From positions 1 to 64,000 of the forward strand of contig URHT01000004.1 in NCBI GenBank assembly GCA_900547745.1: 64,000 nt of DNA. The letters are read 5' to 3'. The notes below the pieces were generated by a model. That model was not told the origin of the DNA. It searched no databases and was given only the letters and a program-made list of their open reading frames with translations. The stretch's first letter is position 1. Each line of letters opens with the position of its first letter. Shown piece after piece: positions 32,407 through 39,876 of this stretch. Position numbers and translations under genes: made by a program. Source of the DNA: an uncultured Eubacteriales bacterium (lineage in GTDB: Bacteria; Bacillota; Clostridia; Oscillospirales; Oscillospiraceae).

Positions 32407-32921
32407 ACAACCTGGACAGGCCATCAAGGCCGGAAAGAGAGGAAACATATGAGCTACAACAGCAACACCGCCGCCATGACTGCCGACCAGCGCAGCAAGT
32501 GCCACGCCATCATCCACACCGCGTCCGCCTCCGCGGCCGCCGCCGGTGCGGGGCTGGCACAGCTGCCCGGCAGCGACAACGCCGTCATCACCCCCATCCA
32601 GCTGGCCATGACGGTCTCGCTGGGCGCGGTGTTCGGCATCCAGCTGACACAGAGCGCCGCCGCTGCCGCGCTGGCGTCCTTCGCCGCCTCCACGGTGGGT
32701 CGCGCCGCCTCGCAGCTGCTGCTGGGGTGGATCCCCGGCTTTGGCAACGCCATCAACGCCTCCACCGCAGCGGCGCTGACGGAGAGCGTGGGCTGGCTGC
32801 TGGCGAAGGAGTTCGCCAGCCAGAGCCGCGCGGACTGACGCCCCTGCCGCAGGTACACGCCTGCGGCCAATTATGAACGAAACCAACAACTTGGACAGGC
32901 CATCAAGGCCGGAAAGAGAGG
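32407..32921 (+). repeat. Duplicated 36-nt leader preceding two small genes
   Basis: A 36-nt segment at 32407-32442 recurs at 32886-32921 with one difference (C to T). Each copy contains GGCC-ATCAA-GGCC, which can form a small stem, and ends in GGAAAGAGAGG, the ribosome site of the following gene (start ATGs at 32449 and 32929). It may be a shared translation-control element or the trace of a local duplication. Confidence 0.85.
32449..32838 (+). CDS. DUF697-like small membrane protein
   Basis: A 129-residue Ala-rich protein with two hydrophobic helices (about residues 45-80 and 84-105). ITPIQLAMTVSLGAVFG, GRAASQLLLGWIPGFGNAIN and TAAALTESVGWLLA follow the DUF697 pattern of a GxxP/GNxINAxTAAxxTE core, which is known from YcjF-like and GTPase-associated proteins. 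The GAGAGG ribosome site is in the duplicated leader. No partner GTPase is nearby, so the role is unknown. Confidence 0.65.
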   Translation: MSYNSNTAAMTADQRSKCHAIIHTASASAAAAGAGLAQLPGSDNAVITPIQLAMTVSLGAVFGIQLTQSAAAAALASFAASTVGRAASQLLLGWIPGFGNAINASTAAALTESVGWLLAKEFASQSRAD

Positions 32922-32928
32922 GATTTAC

Positions 32929-33153
32929 ATGGGCTTCTACAAGAACCCGGAGGAGATGTACACCGCGCGGGCGGAGCGCTTCCGCCGGGACGGCAACACC
33001 CACTGGGCGCAGGCCAAGAACGGCGAGGGCGGCTACCACTACACGCAGGCGCGCTTCTGCTACGGGGAGGCCGCCAAAAACGCCGCCAAGGCGGAGCAGG
33101 CCCGCGCCGACAACGCCGTGTTCCGCTGCGGGCGGAAGAAGGGAGGGCGGTGA
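32929..33153 (+). CDS. 74-residue protein of unknown function
   Basis: A small charged, Ala-rich protein beginning MGFYKNPEEMYTARAERF and ending RCGRKKGGR. It has no signal or membrane segment. It carries the second copy of the duplicated leader and ends 2 nt before the GIY-YIG gene, so the three form an operon. I do not recognise a family. Confidence 0.6.
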   Translation: MGFYKNPEEMYTARAERFRRDGNTHWAQAKNGEGGYHYTQARFCYGEAAKNAAKAEQARADNAVFRCGRKKGGR

Positions 33154-33155
33154 GT

Positions 33156-33503
33156 ATGTCCATCTACAAGCCGGGGCGTCCCAGCAAGTACGACCCCTTC
33201 ACCGGCAAGGGCAGTCCGCCGCCGTCGGCGCCGGGGGAGTACCGCATCCGCGACGCGGCGGGAAGCATCGCCTATGTGGGCGAGACAAACGACCTGCGCC
33301 GCCGGATGGGGGAGCATCTGCGCCACGGCAAGCTGGCGCAGGAGGAGACGCGGGGCGGCACGCTGGAGTGGAAGACCGCCGACGGGCGCTCCTCCTCCCG
33401 GACGCGGCGGCAGCACGAGCAGGCGAAGATCGCCCGGCACGACCCGCCGCTGAACCGCTCCGTCGGCGGCGAGGGCCGCATCGCGGCGCGGAAGAAGAAG
33501 TAA
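33156..33503 (+). CDS. Small GIY-YIG-like nuclease domain protein
   Basis: A 115-residue protein. PGEYRIRDAAGSIAYVGETN then DLRRRMGEHLRHGK follows the GIY-YIG pattern, with Tyr and the YVGET strand plus the conserved Arg; the late HEQAKIARHDPPLNRS fits the E...LNR end. A proline-rich N-terminus (KPGRPSKYDPF) precedes it. The catalytic Glu assignment needs alignment. The ATG at 33156 follows GGGAGGG. Confidence 0.65.
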   Translation: MSIYKPGRPSKYDPFTGKGSPPPSAPGEYRIRDAAGSIAYVGETNDLRRRMGEHLRHGKLAQEETRGGTLEWKTADGRSSSRTRRQHEQAKIARHDPPLNRSVGGEGRIAARKKK

Positions 33504-33534
33504 GCCCGGCAAACGCCGGGCTTACTTCTTCTTC
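33491..33534 (+). terminator. 20-bp hairpin spanning the stop codon of the GIY-YIG gene
   Basis: The arm at 33491-33510 (ending TAAGCCCGGC) is perfectly complementary to 33515-33534 across AAAC. It covers the last Lys codons and the TAA stop. The right arm is T-rich (CTTACTTCTTCTTC), so it may act as a terminator overlapping the coding end. Confidence 0.75.
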
Positions 33535-33559
33535 GGAATAACGTCGTACCGCGCCGTCA

Positions 33560-33588
33560 TTGACTATCCCGCCGCCCTACGGTATACT
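33560..33588 (+). promoter_or_regulatory. Promoter of the 482-residue protein gene
   Basis: TTGACT (33560-33565), 17-nt spacer, TATACT (33583-33588), 52 nt before the ATG. Confidence 0.7.
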
Positions 33589-33639
33589 TTCTTCAGAGAG
33601 CCATACAGGCCAGCACGGGAGAAAGGTGGTTTCGGGACA

Positions 33640-35088
33640 ATGGCGGAGAAAGAAAAAAAGCTGAGCGCAGAGCAGCTGAAAGAGCTGGAGGTGCAGCTTC
33701 GGGCACAGCTGCAAAGAGCGGAGGAGCTGAAGGCATACTATGAGGCGCATCCGAACGACCCGGACGCTTTCGCGGCGTTTGCCAAAAACGCGGCAAAGGT
33801 CGATACCGCAAGAATGGCGCAGGTCGGCGCCTCAGGAATGGCGAGCGTCGGCACTGCGGGTCTGACAAAGGGCACGGGGATAAGTGTGGCCGGCGCAGGC
33901 CCTGCGGACATGACAAAATCCCTGCTTATGGGCTTTGCTTTCGGAGGTCCCATCGGGATGGCTGCCGCCACGTTTCAGGCATTCCAGGCCGGCAAGAATC
34001 GTCAGCAAAATCCCAAGCTTTGCGAAGCCTACGAAAGCGTTGCGAAAGAGATCAATGCTCACGGCACAGATCATCTGCCGTCATCCCCGGAGCGCCGTGC
34101 GGCATTTGTTGATGCCTACAACTATGCGACAGGCCGCACCCGCAGGCAGGATATGTCGGATAGTAATAGAGATATCCTCACCCAAATGGCCGCCAACCAT
34201 AAAGAGTTGGTGGACAAAATGGACGCAATAGCTGACAAACAAACCGACCTCTCCAACCAGATCGCCGAGCTGTCGGCACAGCTGCAGCCCTGCCGTGAGC
34301 TGGCCAGCGGTATACTGGACAGCCTGCCGGAGGGAGATGAGGACTCCCCGCTTGCCGAGCGGCTCTACGCTCTAACAAGCAGCATCAGCGCCAAGGTGCT
34401 GGAAAAGCAGTATGGAAGCGAAAGACTGCCGGAGGCCGGAGCCATACGCGGCGAGCTGAAGCAGCTCTTTGATCCAATCTGGGACAGGCTCGACCCCAGA
34501 ACACAGCGGGAGCTGTTCTCTGCGAAGATGTCGTATCAGCTGTTGGCACAGAAGGAATGCGGAAACGACATCGACTTTTCTGGCGTATGTACGCTGGCCT
34601 CCAAAGCCATGGAGGTCGAATGTGAAAAATACTTTTATAAGCGCTTTCAGCAGTACATTTTTGAACAGACACCCGAAAAACGGCGTGACGCTCAGTTTGT
34701 AGAGGCGCTTAGCCTCACGCCGGAGGCCGAGAAGCAAAGCAAACAACGCGGCGGCTTCACGCTGGGTAGTGTGCAGCACATTTTGAAGCCGAGGTATGAT
34801 CGCGAGAAGGGTGAGTTTGAGCCGTACAAGCGCTATATGGCTGTTCTGACCTCTTATGCGCGGGAACGGCTGTTTTCACCGGGTGTCGGCGCTGATCTGA
34901 TGGACGATCAGCAGATACGAAATGTCCTATGGAAGTATGTGGACTATGTGAACACGGTCAAGAATCAATACAGAAATCCCAGCGTCCACAAGGAGCTTGT
35001 TTCCCAGCAGAGCGCTCTTTCCTGTCTGGACTATGTGGTGGACGTGGAGAAGAAGCTGAAAGAAATGGTAAGCGCATTTCAAAATTGA
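33640..35088 (+). CDS. Unknown 482-residue protein with coiled coil, glycine-rich hydrophobic segment and helical C-terminal domain
   Basis: Visible parts: an N-terminal charged coiled coil (residues 2-35, LSAEQLKELEVQLRAQLQRA), a Gly/Ala hydrophobic stretch (about 64-115, with ISVAGAG and LLMGFAFGGPIGMAAATF) that could insert in a membrane, a second heptad region (about 180-215, LVDKMDAIADKQTDLSNQI), and a C-terminal helical domain (235-482) with FSGVCTLASKAMEVECEKYF and GGFTLGSVQHILKP. The pattern of that domain (FS..., KAMEVE..., tLG) recalls HEPN-like domains in defence proteins, a weak guess. It is monocistronic, with its own promoter, inside the orphan-gene island. Confidence 0.65.
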   Translation: MAEKEKKLSAEQLKELEVQLRAQLQRAEELKAYYEAHPNDPDAFAAFAKNAAKVDTARMAQVGASGMASVGTAGLTKGTGISVAGAGPADMTKSLLMGFAFGGPIGMAAATFQAFQAGKNRQQNPKLCEAYESVAKEINAHGTDHLPSSPERRAAFVDAYNYATGRTRRQDMSDSNRDILTQMAANHKELVDKMDAIADKQTDLSNQIAELSAQLQPCRELASGILDSLPEGDEDSPLAERLYALTSSISAKVLEKQYGSERLPEAGAIRGELKQLFDPIWDRLDPRTQRELFSAKMSYQLLAQKECGNDIDFSGVCTLASKAMEVECEKYFYKRFQQYIFEQTPEKRRDAQFVEALSLTPEAEKQSKQRGGFTLGSVQHILKPRYDREKGEFEPYKRYMAVLTSYARERLFSPGVGADLMDDQQIRNVLWKYVDYVNTVKNQYRNPSVHKELVSQQSALSCLDYVVDVEKKLKEMVSAFQN

Positions 35089-35099
35089 TTTGTCAGAGA

Positions 35100-35130
35100 G
35101 ACACTCCCTGTCCACCCGGTCTGCTATACT
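35100..35130 (+). promoter_or_regulatory. Promoter box of the PolC-like gene (shared with the gene at 38097)
   Basis: GACAC (35100-35104), 3 nt, CTGTCCACCC (35108-35117), 7 nt, TATACT (35125-35130). The same elements at identical spacing lie on the minus strand at 38129-38159. There is no sigma-A -35 at the right place, so the box may replace it. Confidence 0.6.
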
Positions 35131-35163
35131 GGTTTTTACCACAACGGACAAGGAGGGCGTACA

Positions 35164-36156
35164 ATGACGAAGGATTTTCTGCTACGGCTGACGGAGGAGC
35201 ATTACGGCGCGGGGGCGTTCCCCATCTACGGGCGGCTGCTGGAGGAGCAGCGGCTGACGCGGGGCGGGCCGCTGCTGCCCATGTGGTACTGCACGGCGGC
35301 GCTGCGGCGGGCGTTCGGCGGGGAAAACGTGCTGGTGCTGGGCGGCACCAACGACTCGCTGCTGGCGCACCTGCTGGGTGCGACGCCGGTGAACCCGCTG
35401 CCGCCCCACTACCGCTGCCTCAGCTGTCACCACCTGATCTTTGATGCCCATGCGGATGACGGATGGGATTTGCCCAACCTTGCCTGCCCCGAATGCGGTG
35501 CGCCGATGGCGGCGGACGGTCATAACCTGCGAAGCCGGTCGCTGATCGGCGAAAGCGTTGTGCCCCTGCAAGTGCCGCAGGAGCAGTTCGCGCCGGTATG
35601 CGCGTGGCTGCGGGACTACTGGGCACAGCGGGACTGCCAAACCGTTACCGAGCCGTACAGTGACGCGGAGGTCATGGGGCTGCGGCTCACGCTGCCGGAG
35701 GGCGTACAGGGCGTGTTCGAGGTGCGCGTTCTGTACCCCACCGACCGGCTCGACCCGCTGCCCGCCGATGTGCCGCCGCTGCACACGGCGCACCGGCGTA
35801 TCAAGGGCATGGGACTGCGGCTGGCCACCGACGCATGGACGGGGGCGGAGCGGGACGCCGTGGAGCGGGGGCGCATGGCGTTTGAGGATGTCCTCACGTT
35901 CCGGGAGGACGTGTACGACCTGCTGCGGCAGCACACGCCGCCCAAGCAGCGGCGGGAAAACGGTCTGCCGTGGGCAATCTCGGAGGACGTGCGCAAGGGG
36001 AAGTACGCCGCGCAGGGGATGCCGAAGCTGATCGAAAACTACCTGCGCAAGCAGCTGCGCGTCCCGGCGCACTACATCGAGAGCATGAAGCACATCCGCT
36101 ACCTGCCGCGCAAGGGGGATTGCGTGGGGAGGATGCTGTTCGAGAGGGAGAGGTGA
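35164..36156 (+). CDS. Stand-alone PolC-like protein lacking the polymerase active site
   Basis: A 330-residue protein with two regions that look like DNA polymerase III PolC. Residues 56-115 (LVLGGTNDSLLAHLLGATPV, NPLPPHYRC, DLPNLACPECGAP) match the PolC segment VNPLPPHY-C-x2-C plus DLP-C-x2-CGAP, with Cys85, 88, 108 and 111 as a zinc site. Residues 243-320 (FREDVYDLL, AISEDVRKGKYAAQGM, VPAHYIESMKHIRYL) match PolC's distal fingers region (VRKGKG, VPEWYIDSCKKIKY). The acidic DIDLNF catalytic region, PHP and exonuclease domains are absent, and the middle (130-240) is unrelated. It cannot be a polymerase; a clamp-loader or decoy role is speculation. AGGAGGG precedes the ATG. Confidence 0.75.
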   Translation: MTKDFLLRLTEEHYGAGAFPIYGRLLEEQRLTRGGPLLPMWYCTAALRRAFGGENVLVLGGTNDSLLAHLLGATPVNPLPPHYRCLSCHHLIFDAHADDGWDLPNLACPECGAPMAADGHNLRSRSLIGESVVPLQVPQEQFAPVCAWLRDYWAQRDCQTVTEPYSDAEVMGLRLTLPEGVQGVFEVRVLYPTDRLDPLPADVPPLHTAHRRIKGMGLRLATDAWTGAERDAVERGRMAFEDVLTFREDVYDLLRQHTPPKQRRENGLPWAISEDVRKGKYAAQGMPKLIENYLRKQLRVPAHYIESMKHIRYLPRKGDCVGRMLFERER

Positions 36157-36159
36157 AAG

Positions 36160-36196
36160 CGAAAGAGCGGAGCTGCTTTGCAGCTCCGCTCTTTCG
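36160..36196. terminator. Hairpin between convergent genes
   Basis: CGAAAGAGCGGAGCTGC (36160-36176) pairs perfectly with 36180-36196 across TTT. It separates the PolC-like gene from the convergent WYL regulator. Confidence 0.7.
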
Positions 36197-36218
36197 TTCT
36201 AATGAAAATGGGTATCCC

Positions 36219-37151
36219 TCACGGGAGCCGCTCCACCCAATCCCCCTGGCTTCTCAGCCACATCTCTATTCCCTTCCCGAAGACCTCGGCGGAGATGAGC
36301 CAGCCGCCGGCGTCCTGGGAGAGTACCTGCGCCGTGGGGAGCCTGTCCAGCACCGCCTCCAGCGACGGGCCGGTATAGCGGAAGCGGATGTGCTCCAGCC
36401 GCCCGCCGTACATAAACTGGACGCGCTTGCGGAACTCGCCCTCCTCGAACCGCTTGGCATACGGCACGCGGAAGTGCTCGTTCAGCACCTTCACCGACCG
36501 GATGCGGTCGATGCGGTAGATGGTCGGGAACAGGTCGTCGGGGTTGTCGAAGTCGGACTTGTCCTCCAAAAACGCCGTCAGATAAAAGTAATACTCGGAG
36601 AACATGATGCCCACCGGCTGCACCCGGCGCTGCACCAGCTTCGGCTCCTTCATGCGCTCGTACCCGATCTCGATGACCTGCTGGCTGCGGATGGCCTCTC
36701 CCAGCTCCCACAGACTACCCAGCACACTCTGGCCGTGGTGGGGCGGAATGTAGTGCAGCTTTTCGTTGGCCACCAGCTCCCGCACGGCCTTCTGGCTCTC
36801 TTGCGGCACGGCACAGTCGATGAGCTTGTCCAGTATGCCGCCCATGTCCTTGGCGGGCAGGGAGCGGCTCTCCAGCAAAATCTTGCACACCGCTAAAATC
36901 TCGCTGTTGGTCAGTCCCCGCGGGTTGCCGGACACCATGCGGTAGCCCCGCTGCTTGCCGTCGTAGATGACCTCCCGCTCCAAGTGGCGCTCGGCGAGAA
37001 AACAGCGCAAGTCCTCCACGTCACGCTGAATGCTCCGCTGCGTGACGTGAAATTCCTGCGCCAGATCCGCTTTTTTCAGGGTACGCCCCTGCTCCAAGCG
37101 GGTGTATATCTCCAACAGACGCGCCGATTTCAGCTCGGATCGCTGTTCCAT
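36219..37151 (-). CDS. WYL-domain transcriptional regulator (HTH_11-WYL-WCX)
   Basis: A 310-residue regulator with the full plan: N-terminal winged helix (LLEIYTRLEQGRTLKKADLA, FHVTQRSIQRDVEDLRCFL; core VTQRSIQRDVEDL), WYL domain (IEIGYERMKEPKLVQRRVQP, GIMFSEYYFYLTAFL) and C-terminal WCX (IRFRYTGPSLEAVLDRLP). GGAGG lies 5 nt before the ATG at 37151. WYL regulators often control defence or SOS-like genes in islands. It is divergent from the small XRE gene and convergent with the PolC-like gene. Confidence 0.9.
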   Translation of the reverse strand: MEQRSELKSARLLEIYTRLEQGRTLKKADLAQEFHVTQRSIQRDVEDLRCFLAERHLEREVIYDGKQRGYRMVSGNPRGLTNSEILAVCKILLESRSLPAKDMGGILDKLIDCAVPQESQKAVRELVANEKLHYIPPHHGQSVLGSLWELGEAIRSQQVIEIGYERMKEPKLVQRRVQPVGIMFSEYYFYLTAFLEDKSDFDNPDDLFPTIYRIDRIRSVKVLNEHFRVPYAKRFEEGEFRKRVQFMYGGRLEHIRFRYTGPSLEAVLDRLPTAQVLSQDAGGWLISAEVFGKGIEMWLRSQGDWVERLP

Positions 37152-37274
37152 ATTTCCTCCGTTTCTCATGCACCGTCAAACACATATTTATATCTAACAA
37201 ATATAATACTATGTCCGTTGGCTCATGTCAATTATTGTCCCTTTTCGTTACCATAGTAGTGGGAGATGATGTGC

Positions 37275-37508
37275 ATGAAGACTATCTATGCGGACAAATA
37301 CCGTCAGATCGGGCTGAAGATCGCCTACTACCGCAAGCTGCGGGGGCTGACACAGGAGCAGCTGGCGGAGCGGCTGGAGCTGAGTCCGGCCTTCATCGGC
37401 CATGTGGAAGCGCCCAACATCAACAAGGCGGTGTCGCTGGACACGCTGTTTGACATTGCCGCCGCACTGGATGTGCCTCCGTACAAATTCCTGACCTTCG
37501 ACGAGTAA
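37275..37508 (+). CDS. Small XRE-family helix-turn-helix regulator
   Basis: A 77-residue single-domain HTH_3 protein: QIGLKIAYYRKLRGLTQEQL, AERLELSPAFIGHVE and LDTLFDIAAALDVPPYKFL (cores RGLTQEQLAERL and LSPAFIGHVE). There is no effector domain. The ATG at 37275 has GGGAG 9 nt upstream and is favoured over those at 37266 and 37269. A TATAAT box lies at 37202-37207. The divergent WYL gene suggests a small regulatory switch. Confidence 0.88.
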   Translation: MKTIYADKYRQIGLKIAYYRKLRGLTQEQLAERLELSPAFIGHVEAPNINKAVSLDTLFDIAAALDVPPYKFLTFDE

Positions 37509-37629
37509 CGTTTTTATTCGACCACAGTATACCACAACATCTGCGCCGTGTCAGCAGGTTTACAAAATTATCCACCGTTATGTCGCAGAATATATACAAT
37601 TTCCATAAAATAGCACGAGGGGGTGTAGC

Positions 37630-38097
37630 TTACTCCTCATCCTCGTCTTCGTCGTCTTCGTCGGGGTATCGCGCCGCGATCTCGCACAGGGCGTCCAGCA
37701 GCTCCTGTGCGCCGGTCTTGTACAGCGAGTAACCAACCAGACGCACCCAGCGGCCATTTTGGAACCTGATCTCCAGTGTGCTTTCGTTGTCCTTGGGCTT
37801 CGGCAGGATGATCTCGGTCTTTGCCACGTCGTTGTAGAGGAAGTGTCCCGGCTTTTCCAGAAACTCCTTGTAGTACACGCCGTCCACGGTGAACAGATAC
37901 CCCTCCCTGCCGGTCTTGAGAAGCGTGGTATCCAGAAAGCCGACGATATCGAAGCTGTATATTCCCGGCACAAAATACTTGCGGATGTTCTTCATCTGCA
38001 AGCTGCTGATGGCCTGTATCTGTGTCGTGCCGGAGTCCGCCAGCTGCCCATCGCAGAAGCGGTCGAACTGCGCCCGCATTTCCTCGCATTGATCCAT
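37630..38097 (-). CDS. Bacterial PH-like domain protein with acidic tail
   Basis: A 155-residue protein. GFLDTTLLKTGREGYLFTVD then GVYYKEFLEKPG fits the beta-strand pattern of bacterial pleckstrin-like (bPH/YcxB-type) domains. The last residues are almost all Asp and Glu (DEDDEDEDEE). There is no membrane segment. AAGGAGG precedes the ATG. Its promoter box is the same as that of the PolC-like gene, so the two are probably co-regulated. Role unknown. Confidence 0.6.
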   Translation of the reverse strand: MDQCEEMRAQFDRFCDGQLADSGTTQIQAISSLQMKNIRKYFVPGIYSFDIVGFLDTTLLKTGREGYLFTVDGVYYKEFLEKPGHFLYNDVAKTEIILPKPKDNESTLEIRFQNGRWVRLVGYSLYKTGAQELLDALCEIAARYPDEDDEDEDEE

Positions 38098-38128
38098 GAG
38101 TTTGCCCTCCTTGTCGTTTCTGCTGTCG

Positions 38129-38159
38129 AGTATACCGCAGAGGGTGGACAGCCCGTGTC
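38129..38159 (-). promoter_or_regulatory. Second copy of the shared promoter box
   Basis: Minus-strand GACAC (38155-38159), 3 nt, CTGTCCACCC (38142-38151), 7 nt, TATACT (38129-38134). Spacing is identical to 35100-35130. Confidence 0.6.
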
Positions 38160-38312
38160 ACTTTGCTGATATTGATAAAAGTTCCGCCGGTGCGACTGCA
38201 CCGGCGGAGTTTTTTGCTGGTGGCGGCGAATAAAAATAGCCGACCTCCCGCGGACGCTTGCGCATTTCCGCAGCGGCTGGTACAATAGGGGCAGAAAGCG
38301 AGGTGCATGGGC

Positions 38313-38789
38313 ATGAAGCTCTATTTCAAACAGCGGATGTTTTCGTGGTTCGACAGCTACGACATCTACCACATGGACGAAAACGGCGCGGTGGCCTTCA
38401 CGGTGGAGGGCAAGCTGTCGTGGGGACACTGTCTGCACATCCTCGACCCCATGGGGCAGCACATCGCCACGGTGCAGCAGCAGGTGTTCACCTTCCTGCC
38501 CAAATTCGACCTGTATGTCGGAGAGCAGTGCGTGGGTACCATTCGCAAGGAGTTCACGTTCCTGCGGCCGTCGTTCACGCTGGACTTCAACGGCTGGAGG
38601 GTGGAGGGCAGCTTCATGGAGTGGGACTACACCATCGTGGACGCAGCTGGACAGCAGGTGGCCTCGGTGTCCAAGGAGCTGTTCCACTGGACGGACACCT
38701 ACGTCATCGACGTGGCGGATGAGGAAAACGCCCTGTACGCGCTGATGGTGGTGCTGGCCATCGACGCGGAGAAGTGCTCGCGGAACTGA
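38313..38789 (+). CDS. LURP-one/YxjI-type Tubby-like protein
   Basis: A 158-residue protein: MKLYFKQRMFSWFDSYDIYH, ILDPMGQHIATVQQQVFTFL, FDLYVGEQCVGTIRKEF and ASVSKELFHWTDTYVIDVAD give the LURP-one fold signatures (start LYFKQRMFSW and end SKELFHWTDTYVIDV). The fold is related to Tubby and phospholipid scramblase; function in bacteria is unknown. The ATG at 38313 is favoured by spacing from GAGGTG over that at 38307. A terminator follows. Confidence 0.85.
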   Translation: MKLYFKQRMFSWFDSYDIYHMDENGAVAFTVEGKLSWGHCLHILDPMGQHIATVQQQVFTFLPKFDLYVGEQCVGTIRKEFTFLRPSFTLDFNGWRVEGSFMEWDYTIVDAAGQQVASVSKELFHWTDTYVIDVADEENALYALMVVLAIDAEKCSRN

Positions 38790-38817
38790 GGGGGCGGCAA
38801 TGCAGACTGCGAAAAAA

Positions 38818-38865
38818 GAAAGACCGCCCCGGGCCGGACGGCCTGAGGAGGTCTTTCATTTTTCT
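38818..38865 (+). terminator. Terminator after the LURP-one gene
   Basis: GAAAGACC (38818-38825) pairs with GGTCTTTC (38850-38857), enclosing a GC-rich loop, and is followed by ATTTTTCTTTT. Confidence 0.7.
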
Positions 38866-38881
38866 TTTGCAGCGCGGGCCG

Positions 38882-39748
38882 TCACCGCGCCGGCTGCCGC
38901 AGGAACAGCACGCCCAGCGTGCCGGGGCCGCAGTGGGAGGACACGGTGCAGCCCGCCTGGGTGACGAACACCTCCTTGAAGGGTGCCAGCTGCCGCACCA
39001 GCTCCGTCAGCTGGCGCAGGGTGTCCTCCGGCACCTCGCCGGAGTGGGTGATAAAGGCATGGTCGGGCATCACCGTCTTGCCGGTCAGCCGCTCGGTGAT
39101 GTACTGACGGTATACCTTATCCATGGAGCCCCGGTATTTTTTGCACACCGCCAGCTTGCCCTCCCGCATCTCCAGGCAGGGCTTCAGCTTCAGCATATTG
39201 GCCCCCAACGCCGCCACGCCGCTGCAGCGGCCGCCCTTCCACATGTACTCCAGCGTGTCCAGCACGAAGCTGGTGTCGCTGTGGGGCGCCAGACGGCGCA
39301 GCTCCTCCGCGATATCCGCCGCCGCCATGCCGCTGTCCCGCAGCACGGCTCCCTGCAGCGCCAGCAGGCCGCCGCCGGTGGAGAGCTGGCGGCTGTCCAC
39401 CACATGGATCCGCCCCTGCTCCGCCAGCTCCTGCGCCGCCAGAACGGCGTTCTGACAGGTGCAGGACAGTTCGGAGCTGATGTCGATGTGGACGATGTCG
39501 TACCCCTCCGCCAGCAGCGGGGAGAAGAACGCCTTGAATTCCTCCGGGCTGACCGCCGTGGTCTTGGGCAGCGTACCGTTCCGGCGGTAGTCGGCGTACA
39601 GCTCCGCCGAGGTATAGCCCCCGTCGTCGAGAAAGATCCGCTCCCCGCTCTGGATGGTCAGGGGCACGGTGCGGATATGGAAGCGCTCCAGCAGCCGGGG
39701 CGTCAGGTCGCAGGTGCTGTCGTAGGTGATGCAGACAGGTCTGGGCAT
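38882..39748 (-). CDS. DegV family fatty-acid-binding protein
   Basis: A 288-residue cytosolic protein. It starts VCITYDSTCDLTPRLLERFH with the DST motif, has PKTTAVSPEEFKAFF (the fatty-acid contact TS/TT-x-P pattern) and IHVVDSRQLSTGGGLLALQG (core VVDSRQLSTG). DegV/FakB proteins present fatty acids to the kinase FakA. No fakA is nearby. It is monocistronic. Confidence 0.92.
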   Translation of the reverse strand: MPRPVCITYDSTCDLTPRLLERFHIRTVPLTIQSGERIFLDDGGYTSAELYADYRRNGTLPKTTAVSPEEFKAFFSPLLAEGYDIVHIDISSELSCTCQNAVLAAQELAEQGRIHVVDSRQLSTGGGLLALQGAVLRDSGMAAADIAEELRRLAPHSDTSFVLDTLEYMWKGGRCSGVAALGANMLKLKPCLEMREGKLAVCKKYRGSMDKVYRQYITERLTGKTVMPDHAFITHSGEVPEDTLRQLTELVRQLAPFKEVFVTQAGCTVSSHCGPGTLGVLFLRQPAR

Positions 39749-39876
39749 GGGATATTCCTCCTATTTTCCTATGTCAGGGGCAGTATACCGGAGGAACCTC
39801 AACGCAGGCTCAAAAAATCCTCGATTTTTGGCAGCGCATGTGATAAAATCCAGATAAAACGCAAGGAGGGACGGCC

